Below are positions 11,038-22,500 of a stretch of DNA of 55,781 bases, one piece after another. Under the pieces are notes generated by a model that saw only the letters and a list, made by a program, of their open reading frames with translations, had not been told where the DNA came from and searched no databases. The stretch covers positions 1 to 55,781 of the forward strand of contig AJFK01000690.1 of NCBI GenBank assembly GCA_000467715.1, read 5' to 3'. The stretch is from Hysterium pulicare CBS 123377 (lineage: Eukaryota > Ascomycota > Dothideomycetes > Hysteriales > Hysteriaceae). A program made the position numbers and the translations under genes. Position 1 is the stretch's first letter, and every line of letters begins with the position of its first letter.

Positions 11038-11488
11038 AGTGCCAAGCGATGGACGTTAGGGTCAGTATGTGAATGTTTGGAACTGGGAATAAACGGGATA
11101 GAGACATGTGAGGTTTTGTCCTGAACTGGCATTGTTGGAAGATACATTAGAGTCCGGTGTAAAATCTTAGTCAGAAGTAAACCACTCGTAAAGACTCCCA
11201 TCATCCATATGATCTATTAATCGCATACATGTGCCACATCTCGTCAGCGAGTCCAATGCATTATGGCGTCCCAAAAGAAAACCTAGTAACAATACATTGT
11301 CCAGACGACCTTCAAAAACTCATGAATACTCCTCAAAGCTTTAAGTTCCTCCAAACAAAGAAAGGAGTTCCTCAACATTGTTCACTTCCCCACCTCCTTT
11401 TCCTTCAATCCTATATCAATCATTGGTACCAGCCCACCATCACTCCCCAAATTTCTGGAACCTCTCAGCCCAGCACTCATAATACTAA
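11038..11488. other. Intergenic between two hypothetical genes
   Basis: Short open frames on both strands without resemblance or splice support. Probably the 3' UTR of one gene and the promoter of the next. Confidence 0.4.
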
Positions 11489-12754
11489 ATGTCTCTTCAG
11501 CTCTCCCGTAACCTCTCAACCAGCACCCCAGACGAAATCGAACTAACCCATCCCCTATTCATCCCAGACCCCCTAACCCTCTCTCAGACACTTCCCAACC
11601 AAACCCCCTCATCTCCCCACTTACAAGAACTAGAAATGCCGACGCTCCTCCCCGCTCCACCACCCAGTCCTCCAACCACCCCCTCACCAGCATCCTCTCC
11701 ATCTACTACATTCACCTCCCCGACGACCATCGACCCATCCTGGGGTCCCCTAACCCTCCATCCCTCAGCCTCAGCGCCAGACCCCCGCTCCGGCAAATCC
11801 ACCACGATCCACGGCGCTCGAATCTACTTCGACCAAGCCGAGCGCATGCTAGCACACGCTCAAGCCATGAAATCGCACATCCAGGTAAGCAAGTCCATCA
11901 TCTCCCGATACAACATTACTCATGAAACATTCACCAGCTCTCCTCTTCCCCTTCTTCTCAATCCCAAGGACCCAGTGCATAATGGCAACACGGCCGCATT
12001 AGCGCTTTCCATGGCCCAAGACAATCTAACCACGCACCTCCTCTCCCTCCACTCCTGCCTAACCCACCTCCTCTCCATCGACGGCACCTCGTGGCCTCCC
12101 GCCTGGACCTCCACTTGGCCTTCTTTCTCGCTCTACTACGATAGAGTGAGGTTGGCGAGGAACTGGTGCGCGCACTGCTATGGGACGCCGTTTGAGTCTG
12201 TGGATGGTCGGAGGGAGGTTTGGGAGTGTGTGGAGAAGGTGTATCCGGGATTGATGCGGGATTTGGAGGGGTTTTTGGGGGTTGTGAGGGGGGTTTTGGG
12301 GGATTTTGAGGCGTGGGTGGAGGACGAGAACGGGGAGATGGAGATGGGAGGGGGGGATTGTGCTGGATGGGGTGCTGGTGGGGGGATTGTAGGGGGTGTT
12401 GAGTCTGTAGTAGAGGAGTACGAAGAACAGGAATTGAAGTTGGAATGGGAGGGGAGTGTGGAAGGAGAAGTGGTTTGTGATGCTGTCGATGAGTTGGTTT
12501 TGGAGTCGGATGGGGTGGTACACTCATTCCGCTTCGATATCTTCAAGTATCCGCTGGTTCGGAGGATCGCTACTTCGGTTTATTGTTTCCTAGATCACAA
12601 TCTGCAGGGCTACAAGCAGGAGGTTAGGAACGAAGAGGCCGAAGGCGCGTTCCTCAATGATGACACTTTTCAAGAGGACGAAGAGGAGGATGAGTATGGA
12701 GGTATGTCGGCTCGGGAGTGGTTGGAGCAACTCGGAAGGCAGCGAGGTGAGTAA
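11489..12754 (+). CDS. Hypothetical protein with Pro-rich N-terminus and acidic C-terminus
   Basis: Not recognised. The open frame encodes 421 aa. Residues 1-90 are Pro/Ser/Thr-rich. A likely helical, conserved-looking middle (ARIYFDQAERMLAHAQAMKS, then ARNWCAHCYG) follows. The C-terminal third is highly acidic and ends FQEDEEEDEYGGMSAREW. A GTAAGC donor at 11885 with a pyrimidine-rich tract and CCAAG acceptor at 11968 would define an in-frame 84-nt intron, removing 28 residues; the nearer CACCAG acceptor would break the frame, so either the 84-nt intron or none is used. Base composition flips near 12130 from C-rich to G-rich on the coding strand, and the 3' part contains a four-run G-quadruplex motif. 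The acidic/Gly-rich segment at about 275-345 may be shaped by that skew rather than by protein function. Confidence 0.6.
   Translation: MSLQLSRNLSTSTPDEIELTHPLFIPDPLTLSQTLPNQTPSSPHLQELEMPTLLPAPPPSPPTTPSPASSPSTTFTSPTTIDPSWGPLTLHPSASAPDPRSGKSTTIHGARIYFDQAERMLAHAQAMKSHIQVSKSIISRYNITHETFTSSPLPLLLNPKDPVHNGNTAALALSMAQDNLTTHLLSLHSCLTHLLSIDGTSWPPAWTSTWPSFSLYYDRVRLARNWCAHCYGTPFESVDGRREVWECVEKVYPGLMRDLEGFLGVVRGVLGDFEAWVEDENGEMEMGGGDCAGWGAGGGIVGGVESVVEEYEEQELKLEWEGSVEGEVVCDAVDELVLESDGVVHSFRFDIFKYPLVRRIATSVYCFLDHNLQGYKQEVRNEEAEGAFLNDDTFQEDEEEDEYGGMSAREWLEQLGRQRGE
12268..12302 (+). other. G-quadruplex-forming motif in coding strand
   Basis: Four G-runs of 4, 5, 6 and 5 bases at 12268-71, 12277-81, 12288-93 and 12298-302, separated by loops of 5, 6 and 4 nt. 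This satisfies the usual intramolecular quadruplex pattern and lies within the hypothetical gene, so it would be present in the mRNA. Confidence 0.6.
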
Positions 12755-13399
12755 ATAAGGTAAGGAAATGGTAAGATGAATGCAAAGTATATTCTACATA
12801 AATCAAAGTGTCTCTTTCTTTGCAATCTCAATTCAAACACTCAAGAATCTGGTTTCTATTCGTATGTCCTACCCAACATATGACTCTTCCAGCATGATGA
12901 CAATCTAATTTCATCCTTTTTCTATAACTCTCAGTTTTCTTACTATTCTATATATATAGATATGGAGGAAGTACGGAGTGTATAATTTTTAAGGTCTTCT
13001 TTATTTAGGGCGTTGTCATGCTTGGAGAATATAGCTTTCTATGAATTTTAAGAACATGGATGTATTCTTTATGTGGAATCTAATTATCTCTTTCTCCTCA
13101 ATCTAAACCCAACTCCGAAAGATCTGATTTTCAGCTCATACGCCCAACCCAGGATATGCCTCTTCCCGCCTGATCACGGTGTTGCCACGTTCATATTCCA
13201 TAAGTCTGAAAACTCTTACTAATACAATATCCAAACCTAATCCTACTCTACATCATGAGCCATCAGAAACACCCTCACTATCTCCTCCCTCTAGAAGCAA
13301 ACGTCAGCAGACCACCAACAGTGATGCCGACAGGAAGCTTCATCGTGACTTGAGAGGCGACAGAGAAAGTTGAATCGATAGCTGGACCAAGTGCGGAGA
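12755..13399. other. Convergent intergenic spacer with diverged direct repeat
   Basis: No gene seen. About 145 bp at roughly 12815-12960 and 135 bp at roughly 13090-13230 look like diverged direct copies. Shared blocks include CTCTTTCT..CAATCT, AGATCTG-like TCTGGTTT/TCTGATTT, CCTACCCAA/CCCAACCCA, and CTCTTCC near the end. A TA-repeat lies at about 12951-12960. Confidence 0.4.
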
Positions 13400-15257
13400 T
13401 TAGTTATGTCGCCGATAGGGATGATGGCGTCCGGTTGGCCTTCGACCCCTGTGGTTCTTGTGCGCGCCGGCATGGTGGACTTGCGGTTGAGGATCGTCCT
13501 CAGAATCATCGTTTTCACTTGAGTAATCCCTCAGGTAATGCTGAAGGGGGAGGGCGGCAGCAGGCTTCCTTGCAGCTCGTGTAACCTCCGGCAAAGTTGA
13601 TAGCGGAGCTGGACTAATGGTAGAAGTGGCTTCCGGAGGTGGCGCAAATATGGGGTTCTTTCCTGCATTCTCTTTTCGAATTCCCTTACAACCGTCGCAG
13701 ATACCATGTAATAGACACGAACTGCACTCTGCCAACCAGAAATATTGCTTCTTGCAATCTTTGCATTCTGGAGGGCTGTATGTTGTGTTGTCGAGAGGAA
13801 AGGTCACTCGGGGCTTCCATTTCCAGGTGGGATGTGTGCATTCAGACGAATCAGGACCGGTCAAATCAATTGGATTGCCTAACGTCCCATCCACAGAGGG
13901 TGTGATGTCCTGGTTTTGGTATTGTGACGTCTGTGGGAGGTCGATGGCTTCGCGATTGACGTGTCGGTAGTCGTCGAATATCTTACATTTGCAGAGACCC
14001 CGAGGCATGCCGCATACGTAGCAAAACTGGGCTGCACAACCAGCGCACCTGGACAATGTTAATATGTATTTGGATTAGTGGAAGATTTGAGGAGTGAACT
14101 TACTTCATGTGGTTGCACGCCAAGTTCTTTTCCACCATATGCCCACAATTGTAGCATCTTTTCCAACCATTCAGTCTGGCCAACTCGAGTATTGTTGTGA
14201 GTTCTGGATCGTCGGGACATTGTCCGTCCGCATGCGTCGGTTGCTTGCACTTTTGGCAGGTCCTCAAGTTGCACCTCATACATGTTCCAACACTGTTTTC
14301 GATGCGATCTGGAGTGATCCAGATGCCGCAATCGGCTTTGCTGCAGTGAAGTCGGTTAGGCATCAGATGCTGTACTCCGAGATACGCTAGCTTCCTGCCG
14401 ACCTCATTTGCTTCGGTATCATTGTGACCGGTCTGGGATCTGCGAACTGCGGGAAGGAGAGTTGTCCAGGAAATGTGTGAACAGCACCGAGGTGGAAAGG
14501 ATATTGGGTCACTAATGGCGGTTTGGATGATTTTGTTGACGCAATCATCACAATATACGTGACCACATTCGGTCAAGGTATACGGCTTTTCGGTAACATC
14601 CTCGAGGCACGTAAGGCACTCTTTGCGTTCGAGAGAAGGTTTGACGGCCGAATCCTTTGTATTGTCTGTGACCGGAGAGTTGGATAGCTTGACCTTCTTC
14701 GATTTCATTGCCTGCTCCATTTCCTCGTCATCTTCATGCAATCGTTTGGATCTGGCTGTCACGCTGCTGTTGTTACTGTTGGCCGTGCCGCGTAACTCTC
14801 TTCTGATGAGCCGGGTCCGTGGGGGTTGGGCTGGTGGTGGCAACGGATGGACTGTATGAACTTGTTGTTCCATCGGCGTGGCGCGATTTCTGGTTGGACC
14901 AACAAACGGTGGAATCAGAAGCAACTCCATTCGAAAGCGGGATCGATTGGGTGCGGTGGGGGCATGGTTTGGACGTAAGAGCCGTTCCGTCTGACCATCC
15001 ACATCTGTGGTCAGATCTATGTAGATGGGACCTTGGACAGGGTCGACTGTGTGCACGCCTGGATTCGTCTCAGGTGCACGTGTGAGAGGAACGGGTTGCC
15101 GATTGCGGATTGCTTGACGATTTGCAATTCGCTCCCGACGCCGTCGCTCTTGACGACTGAGCCTCTGAATCACGATCACGTTGTGTCGGCGGCCCCACTC
15201 TCGAAGCTCATCGAGCTGTCGGAGGGATTGGGGAGATAGAGTGGGATGTGCAGACAT
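13400..15257 (-). CDS. RBR-type E3 ubiquitin ligase (RING1-IBR-RING2), paralogue 2
   Basis: Two exons, 15257-14104 and 14048-13400, give 600 aa. Like the paralogue at 1239-2749 it should form a ubiquitin thioester on RING2 before transfer. RING1 is CLTCLEDVTEKPYTLTECGH through FPPRCC; the IBR includes HCSKADCGIWITP and CQKCKQPTHADGQCP. RING2 is WKRCYNCGHMVEKNLACNHM followed, after the intron, by KCAGCAAQFCYVCG. The expected catalytic cysteine is C386. The 55-nt phase-2 intron interrupts the codon directly before that cysteine, exactly as in paralogue 1. The first 230 residues are basic and disordered-looking, with a KSKKVKLSNS nuclear-localisation-like stretch. The C-terminus has a further zinc-ligand-like CKDCKKQYFW...CSSCLLHGICDGC segment and a basic tail. 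An in-frame ATG at 15296 would add 13 residues. Confidence 0.9.
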
Positions 15258-16670
15258 CTTGTAAACGTGAAGGTGTTGGAATGGGTTCTTGGTCAAAGAA
15301 TGGTTTACGAAACGCTGTTGCTATTTCGATAAGTAGAAGAAAGTTTGGAATCAAGGTATATGAAAGGAAGAGACGTTGTCGGTCAATGAAGTCGCATGAG
15401 CATCCGCAATTGAATTTTGAGTTCGCTAAAATGGCGCTAGCTCCGGCAGGAACAATCTTACACCGACGTTTTGATGCTGGATTCGGTATGTATGGTGAAT
15501 GGAAAGAAGTCTTGGCGTTGAGGAGGTTGGAGATTCACTCGCCGCCGAAAGTGGAAAGAGGAAAATTGTGCAAGAATAGCACCAACCACCCAAAGCACAT
15601 CATTTGAATTGCTTAGGCTCTGAGAGATGCCGCGGGTTACCTGATGTACATTGAGATAAGACGATGAATGAGACGCAGGAGATGTTCAGGAACCGACAGG
15701 CTTAGAGTAGCAGTTGACAAAGTGAATACATATAGAAGCGTGAACAAAATGAAGAACTCGAATTTTCGGTATAACTAATGATGATGATGCACATCATCAT
15801 CTCCTACGCATGCTGGGTAACAAAAGTTCTGTACTCTTACAGGAGCTCGAAAACCCTTTGTATCTTAAGGAACGACTTCTCAACTTCTCAAGTACGAGAG
15901 CTCTTTCATGATCCAGCACTACAACGCATCGTTGTTCTATGGGAGATCTCATCGGAGATGTTGCCAGCAGGCAGGCATTGGTTGTAGTCATGGTGTATAG
16001 TATCTGTATCTTCGCCTAATCTTATCATGGACGATGCGGTCATGCACGCGCGAACTATGGGAGGCAAGCATACGGCCCAAGTTCGGGACGGTGCTGTGAA
16101 AGGCATTTGCACGATGCTCTCATTCGGGAGAGAGCTGGTATATGCAAAGGAATTTGGTGAAGGTATTCGGCAGAGAGTGAGAATAGCTGAGTTCACTAAA
16201 CGCCAGAGTTGGTCGTGTGACGTCGTCGCACAAAATGTGGGGCTCCAAAATCGACGTTCGCCCCTGCATAAGCCCATACTAAAACAAGCCTAGCGCTCCC
16301 GCCAACGAGAGCTGGGGATCGGGCCGAACTTCAAGCCCGTTCCCGAGGTCATTGTCGTCACCAAGTCGTAGTCTGAGGTAAAGGCGGAAAGCTTTGACGC
16401 GTGCTTTGGGGACCAAGTACGTCGCAAGGGGTAATCAATGATGCGACGAGTGATGCAGTGGCTGCAATATTCGCCAAGCTCTTCGTGAAACCTAAAAGCT
16501 GGTTAAAGTCTGCAGATTGGCAGCTACTTATATAGTAGGACAGCTGCATGATTGTATTTGTTTGTCACCGAGCCACGAGAATTTCAACTGCTGCTTTTAA
16601 CAATTGCACTTTTGAGCATTGTCTGCCGCACACCCCTCGACCTTGCTTCTCAATTGCTTGGACTGCCGCT
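15258..16670. other. Divergent promoter region of RBR ligase 2 and the Tudor gene
   Basis: About 1.4 kb without a supportable gene. It contains a perfect inverted repeat ATGATGATG-CA-CATCATCAT at 15781-15800 and several short frames without family resemblance. Confidence 0.45.
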
Positions 16671-17300
16671 ATGTCTTCGAATGACAAATATACCGAGGCC
16701 GAACTGAGAGATGAGGGGAAGGAGGAGAAGACGATAGAGAGGAGTAAGGAAGGCAAACAACACAATGGAAATACGACGAAGGGTAAAGAGGCGCGGCAGA
16801 AGACCAATCATGAGGAGCAGGCAAATGGGAACGGAGGGAAGAATGAGCCCCAAGATTGCGCAAATCATTGGGAAGACGCTGTGCAGCTTCGGGAAGGCCA
16901 GAAAGAATACGAGAAGTTTAAGAGTAATGAGAAAGAGGAGAACAGCGATGGTGTAGATGAGCATACCTCGTCAGGAGATGAAGAGCCGGCATCAAACTCA
17001 CGAAAACGGGGTCGTGGAGCAAATCAGTCCGGCTCTAATAAGAAACAGAAAGAAAGTTCAGGAAAAGAGCCAATCGGACCGGCGGGAGACAAAACAAGAG
17101 TTCCCGAGCTGGGCCAGAAAGTTCAATGGAAGGCGCAGCCAGGTTACGCCGACGGTGAAGTAGTCGAAGTTGTATATGAAGAGAAGACGGTGGATGGCAA
17201 AGCTGTGCAAGCAAGTCAAGAGGATCCAAGGATTGTGCTGAAGAGCAGATCGTCCGGCAAGATTGAGGTCCACAACCCAGAACTCGTTTTCTTCGAATAG
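16671..17300 (+). CDS. HVA1-type Tudor domain nuclear protein (DUF2945 family)
   Basis: Single exon, 209 aa. The last 60 residues (LGQKVQWKAQPGYADGEVVE through KSRSSGKIEVHNPELVFF) match the hypervirulence-associated protein Tudor domain, a short beta-barrel that in fungi occurs alone or on a disordered arm. The first 140 residues are Lys/Glu-rich and low-complexity, with a basic SRKRGRGANQSGSNKKQKE stretch suggesting nuclear location. The start was placed at MSSNDKYTEAEL because the upstream in-frame extension is Cys/His-rich and unlike the family. The molecular role is not established; chromatin or nucleic-acid binding is an inference from the Tudor fold. Confidence 0.82.
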   Translation: MSSNDKYTEAELRDEGKEEKTIERSKEGKQHNGNTTKGKEARQKTNHEEQANGNGGKNEPQDCANHWEDAVQLREGQKEYEKFKSNEKEENSDGVDEHTSSGDEEPASNSRKRGRGANQSGSNKKQKESSGKEPIGPAGDKTRVPELGQKVQWKAQPGYADGEVVEVVYEEKTVDGKAVQASQEDPRIVLKSRSSGKIEVHNPELVFFE

Positions 17301-19539
17301 TGGTTCAATCGGCCGAAATTCAACCATGTGGGGGACATGCTGACGCAGTCCTCGATCGATGCCTACACGAGTTCCGCGCTTCCGGGTGGTCGATAACGTG
17401 TCTGGTGCATGCAAGTGAGGGTTGGCACGATCCGAATAAACCCGCTCAGCTGAAATCGACTGTCTCGGATATTTTGGGCACTGCATGTATGATTAGCTTG
17501 GTAATACAACAATCGTAGAGTTCATTCACTGGGTGTTCAAAAGTCAACCTGGTATGAATCTAGGCTTTTATACATTATGCCTTCACAAGCGTCCCCTTCA
17601 GTTAAACGGCGCCCCAAAACATCTCAAAAATTGTATCGAGATCAAAACATTTGTGTAGAGCCTATGTTAATGAGGTGTGTGCAGACATGCGGCCATCTCT
17701 AGTTTTCCTGTCTGCATATCTAATTGCGGTTTAGTAGGTGTCTGTGGTAAACAGAAGCAGTGGACAAAGCAGACGATTAAGGCCGTTTCCCCAGGCTGTA
17801 GATACGAATAGGCTGGCGGCGAAGATAGCATCTTCCCCGCTCTTGTTTCTCTGGCCGAATAGCGGAAGGCGGCGTTGATGCATTAGCGAGCGGTGGTGCT
17901 GTGTTCTCCGCCTCGGTGTGGCTCAAGAAGGGGAAATCCTAGATGCATGCTGGGTAGACTTCACTCCAAAGGCGAGTAGTCGACGATGATTGGCGACTGG
18001 CCAGGGCGATCTGCAAGTCTTGCAAACAGAGTGCACCCGGTGGGATTTCTGCAGCTGCAGGGCTTCCAAGCTTGCAATAGGACTCGGCGAAATCTTCCTC
18101 GACAACAGGGCTATATGAATTCTTTATGATGCGGTGAAACGTATGTCTGCTGTGCCACACGTTTCTCATGGACAGATGTGGCAGATGGTTCGACAATCGC
18201 AGGAGCCAATTTTCTGGTGTCACGTTGTTATAGTCTGGGAAAGCTGATGCGAGTATGGAGGCGTGGTAGAGCAATGGAAGGGTGAATTCAGCCGAGTGAA
18301 AAGGACCTTTTCATCACCGTCATTCCTCGGAAACAGGCGCGGGTCCAAATGATGACTCCCATGGTGCTTATGGTGCGCGTTGGGTTGTTTAACAACATGT
18401 TAACCTCAAGGGCGTCTGATGTTTGGCTGGTGGGCATGCCGGGCTCCCTAGTTCTGGGCAGGGTTGGGGCAATCGTACATGCGAGTTGTCATGCGTGCTT
18501 TACTGGATGTGGGGGATTTTCGAGAGCTGGCTGCGCGTAGTGGGCGGGTTAGCGGTGGTGAATGGTTGCAGCGTCGAATGATCACGTAAGAGACGAACGA
18601 GTTGTGCTTCTCTCTTCACATTGCAACAGTTGAAACGCAGTGGTGAGATGGAACATTTTGGAGTGATGGCAGACAATTGACCGCCCAGTGCCACCAACGG
18701 CCCTCGAGCAGCCAAGATCAATGGGACAAGCTCGATTGGGCCTAGGACAGCGGCACGCCCAAATTCAAAACTTCGTTCCTCTTGCATTCCGAGCACACCC
18801 TACTGATTCGCTCTTTGCACCTCTGAATACGCTCCAGGACACCAGTAGATCTCGTTTTTCCATTCGTTTACTTACATGCTCGTCGTGTCGCAATCCTAAC
18901 CCCGAAGATCAATGCTCAAGACCTGCGCAAAATTCGAGGCCCCACGCGTCCGTCACCTCCAGGCCTAGCGCCGCCAGCGTGCTTTGGTCTTCAGCAGAAT
19001 CCCCGTCCTTGCAGAGCGACTTCCACGGCACCAAGCACAAGGGAAGAGGGTGTGTGGTCATGTGAGGGCTGCCCCAAAAACCCACCCAGAACGCACCTTT
19101 GTTTTGTCGACTCGACCGACCTCCGCGTGCATGGCGTAGCGCTTGCTAGTACCCACATCACCCCGCGGCTGAGATCTCAGAATCACACTTCCATCAACCT
19201 CAACCGCCTCCGAACGCTCTTTGCATCTTCAATCGCTTCCATTACGCCGCAATGCTGCTCGTATAACCCTCGTCTGCTGGGACAATTCGTCCGCTGCCTG
19301 CTCGAGTTTGCTGTCCAGCTCTCTCGTCCCCGTCAGCATCGCCCTCATCCGACGACAACCCGACCACTTTCATATTCGAACGCCCACACGACCCCTACCT
19401 CAATCCCGTCTCCTCACGATGGTTTTGAGACCCGCTCACATATAATTCGACTTCTGCCAGTCCTCTGGCGGACGCCGTCTACTTCGCCTAGGGCGGGCCC
19501 TTCCGACAATCAAAAGCTTGCAAGATACAACAACCTACA
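17301..19539. other. Long leader/promoter region of rim15
   Basis: About 2.2 kb without a convincing gene. A minus-strand frame (18317-17939) reads like protein (LLYHASILASAFPDYNN) but has no upstream ATG. On the plus strand, open frames at 18688-19065 and 19052-19585 precede or overlap the rim15 ATG in other frames, and the last 400 bp is pyrimidine-rich, as in long fungal 5' UTRs. Translation control by upstream frames is possible but inferred. Confidence 0.4.
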
Positions 19540-22500
19540 ATGGCAGGAGAAGTCAAGCAACCCGTCCTGGCCGCGCCAGCTGTAGTGGCACTGAAAGGAG
19601 AGGCAGCGGGTGGAACCTCGTCGCGGGGACAAATGGAGAGAACCGTGAGTATGGATATGCGGGACGAACGCGAAGATTTGAAGGAGGCCGCTGAGCATAG
19701 TTTGAACGTTATAATGGATTTGGACCTGGATGGGAAAATTCGCTGGGTTAGCCCATCGTGGCAGGACGTCATTGGCACCTCGCAGGACGAAGTACATGGG
19801 AAGGCTATCGCTGAGCTGCTCGTCAACAATACCGATCAGTTTGCCGAGACTGTTGAGTCCATGAGGAAAGATGATTCCCGGAGTCAAATCCTTCGTTTTT
19901 CTGTTCGTATGGGTCCCTCTTCAGTCCTCCGGCGCAAACGGTCAAAACCTGCAGAGGATCAGGAATCACCACTGTCACCAACCAAATCCATCGAAGATGA
20001 GGGAGATCAAGTTCTAAACCTTGAGGGTCAAGGTATCATGGTGTATGACCGTACAACGGGTGGAGAGTCCCATGTGAGTCTTCTACAGACCTTGTCTTCC
20101 TCCCGTCAACGCCAGCCGCTAATGTAAATCAGACAATGTGGATGATTCGACCATCAGTGATTCGTGAAGTCACTATCGATCTCCCTGAACTCCTCGTGGA
20201 ATCACTCGGGGTGGGCGCCGAGATGCTAGCACACTACCTCACAGGCTTAGCTGAAGTCGGCGCCAACGATCCAGGAAACCATGCGCCTCCGCTCCCAGTA
20301 CTATGCAGAATCTGTGAGAGACAGATCACACCTTGGTGGTTTGAAAAGCACACCGAGCTATGTCTTCAAGAGCACAGGGCAGAGATGGAAGTTCAGCTAG
20401 CACAGGAGAGTTTGGCGGACCATCGAAATGCTATTGTTAAGGTCTTAGATGCCCTAGAAGCTCAGACACGACAACCAAGGGCTACCTCCGGTGAGATGAG
20501 CCCTCCACCGCCACCTCCGCCGGAGTACAAGGGATTGCTCATTCAGTCTGCATCAACACCATCTTCGGGAACGCCGTCCGGACGTGCCTCTCCAGCATCG
20601 CCTCCATCCCGTTCGCGAGATCGCTCAACCGGTTTTGGTCATCACCGTGCACGGTCCTTTGCCATTAGAAGACCTCTTGGTCGAATTGTCGAGCTTGTGC
20701 TAGATTTGTGCGACACCGCTCTCGAGATCAATACTCCAGCGATCAAAGAAAACGCTAGATCCCAGGCCGCATCGGAGATCCGTACACAATCGCCGCAGTC
20801 GGAGAATCGTATCTCCCAAGTTTTGCAGTGGCAATCACCGTCTGCTGGCTCCATCGAGTATGGGCAAGGTTTTGTAATACTATGCGATGATACCAACAAG
20901 TTCGCAAGAGCCAAAGTTGATGCTGTTGTCCGCCACCGACGCATTCTAGAGTATTCCGAGCGGATCCGCGTGGAATTCGACTACCTTGTGCAAGAATGTA
21001 TCGAAGAAGCAATGGCGAAAGCGGCGCGGATAGCTGCGGGAGAAGACAGTTCTTCTGAGGAGGAAGCGAACGAGGCCTACGAGGAAGAGGAGCGTCGGTC
21101 GGAAACAAATGACAACCCAACTGAGGAAGGACTCTTCCCTGGCTCTTTCGATGGCCCATCCGCTATGGCACATGCTTTACGGAGTGCCAATGCATCCGAA
21201 GCTTCATTGCCTACGTACATCAACCGTAGAGAGTCTTCGGTAGCAGGCTCCACGAGATCCAGCAGTCCAAGGGGAGGCTGTCAGACGCCGCGTTCTCACG
21301 TCGGAGCCATCAGCATTGCCACCCAGAATAAACGACAATCAATGCATTTCGAAAGCGATGCTGGAGCTGATAGCGATAGTAGCGTACGATCCTCGGTCAT
21401 GTCTGGACCCCGAAGAGCTGACTCGCCGGGGTCTGAGCTGGGTCTTAGTAGGGTTGCAAGCTCCCGCGAGCGAAAGCGTAAGAGTCTTATACTTCCAAGC
21501 GTGATGGCGACGAGCCGCCAGCATTCACCAGCCAGATCTATGGTGCCGCCACCCTCGTCTCCTCTGCGGATGAATAAACCTCGATTGCCTAGTGGAGTCG
21601 AAGGACTCCAATCTCCCATCACGTCACCCGTACTAGCAACTAGTGAATTTTCTTCTCCGGCCATAGCACAGATTCATCATCACCGTAGACAATCATCAGC
21701 AGCGGGCTCAGAAGCATTGAGACCTGTGTCTCCTCGATTGATACCTGTTAGCGCACCTCAGCCTCGTGCAGTACCCCCTTCCATCAAGGACTTCGAGATC
21801 ATCAAACCAATCAGCAAAGGGGCCTTTGGTAGTGTCTACCTATCCAAGAAGAAATCAACTGGCGATTACTTTGCGATCAAAGTTCTCAAGAAAACGGACA
21901 TGGTAGCAAAGAACCAAGTCACGAACGTCAAGGCTGAACGAGCAATTATGATGTGGCAAGGCGAGAGCGACTTTGTTGCGAAACTATATTGGACATTTTC
22001 CAGTAAAGATTACCTCTATCTAGTGATGGAGTACCTCAACGGTGGAGATTGCGCCTCGCTAATCAAGGTCCTCGGCGCGCTCCCGGAAGATTGGGCGAAG
22101 AAATATCTTGCCGAAGTCGTTCTCGGTGTCGAACATCTTCATAGTCGCAACATCGTTCATCGCGACTTAAAACCCGACAATCTCCTCATAGACCAGAAGG
22201 GGCATTTGAAGCTTACCGACTTTGGACTTTCGCGTATGGGACTGATTGGTCGACAAAAACGTGCTCTCAACAGCAAGTCTGATGAACCCGCTCCGGATCT
22301 TCTTAAAACCGGACCATTTCATCGCGCTACGTCGCTCGGATCGTCTAGATCTGCCTCATTTGATCTGAACCCTTCACCTTCTCAGACTCCAAGTATGACT
22401 CCGGCCTTTGGTAGCGAGCTTGGCCAACCCTCGTATTTCAATTTAAATCGAGAAACTTCCGCAAGTCGCGAACCGTCAAGGCGGGCCTCAGCACACAGAA

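Noticed and set aside
11958-12546. Several Pro/Ser-rich antisense frames opposite the hypothetical gene
   Set aside because: They overlap each other and the G-rich sense strand, and are explained by skew.
15781-15800. Inverted repeat ATGATGATG-CA-CATCATCAT as terminator or operator
   Set aside because: Simple trinucleotide sequence forms such palindromes by chance; no gene end or promoter is placed to use it.
17939-18317. Minus-strand open frame with protein-like sequence (LLYHASILASAFPDYNN onward)
   Set aside because: No ATG until well inside the frame, no splice signals to an upstream exon and no family resemblance. Kept only as a note in the intergenic entry.
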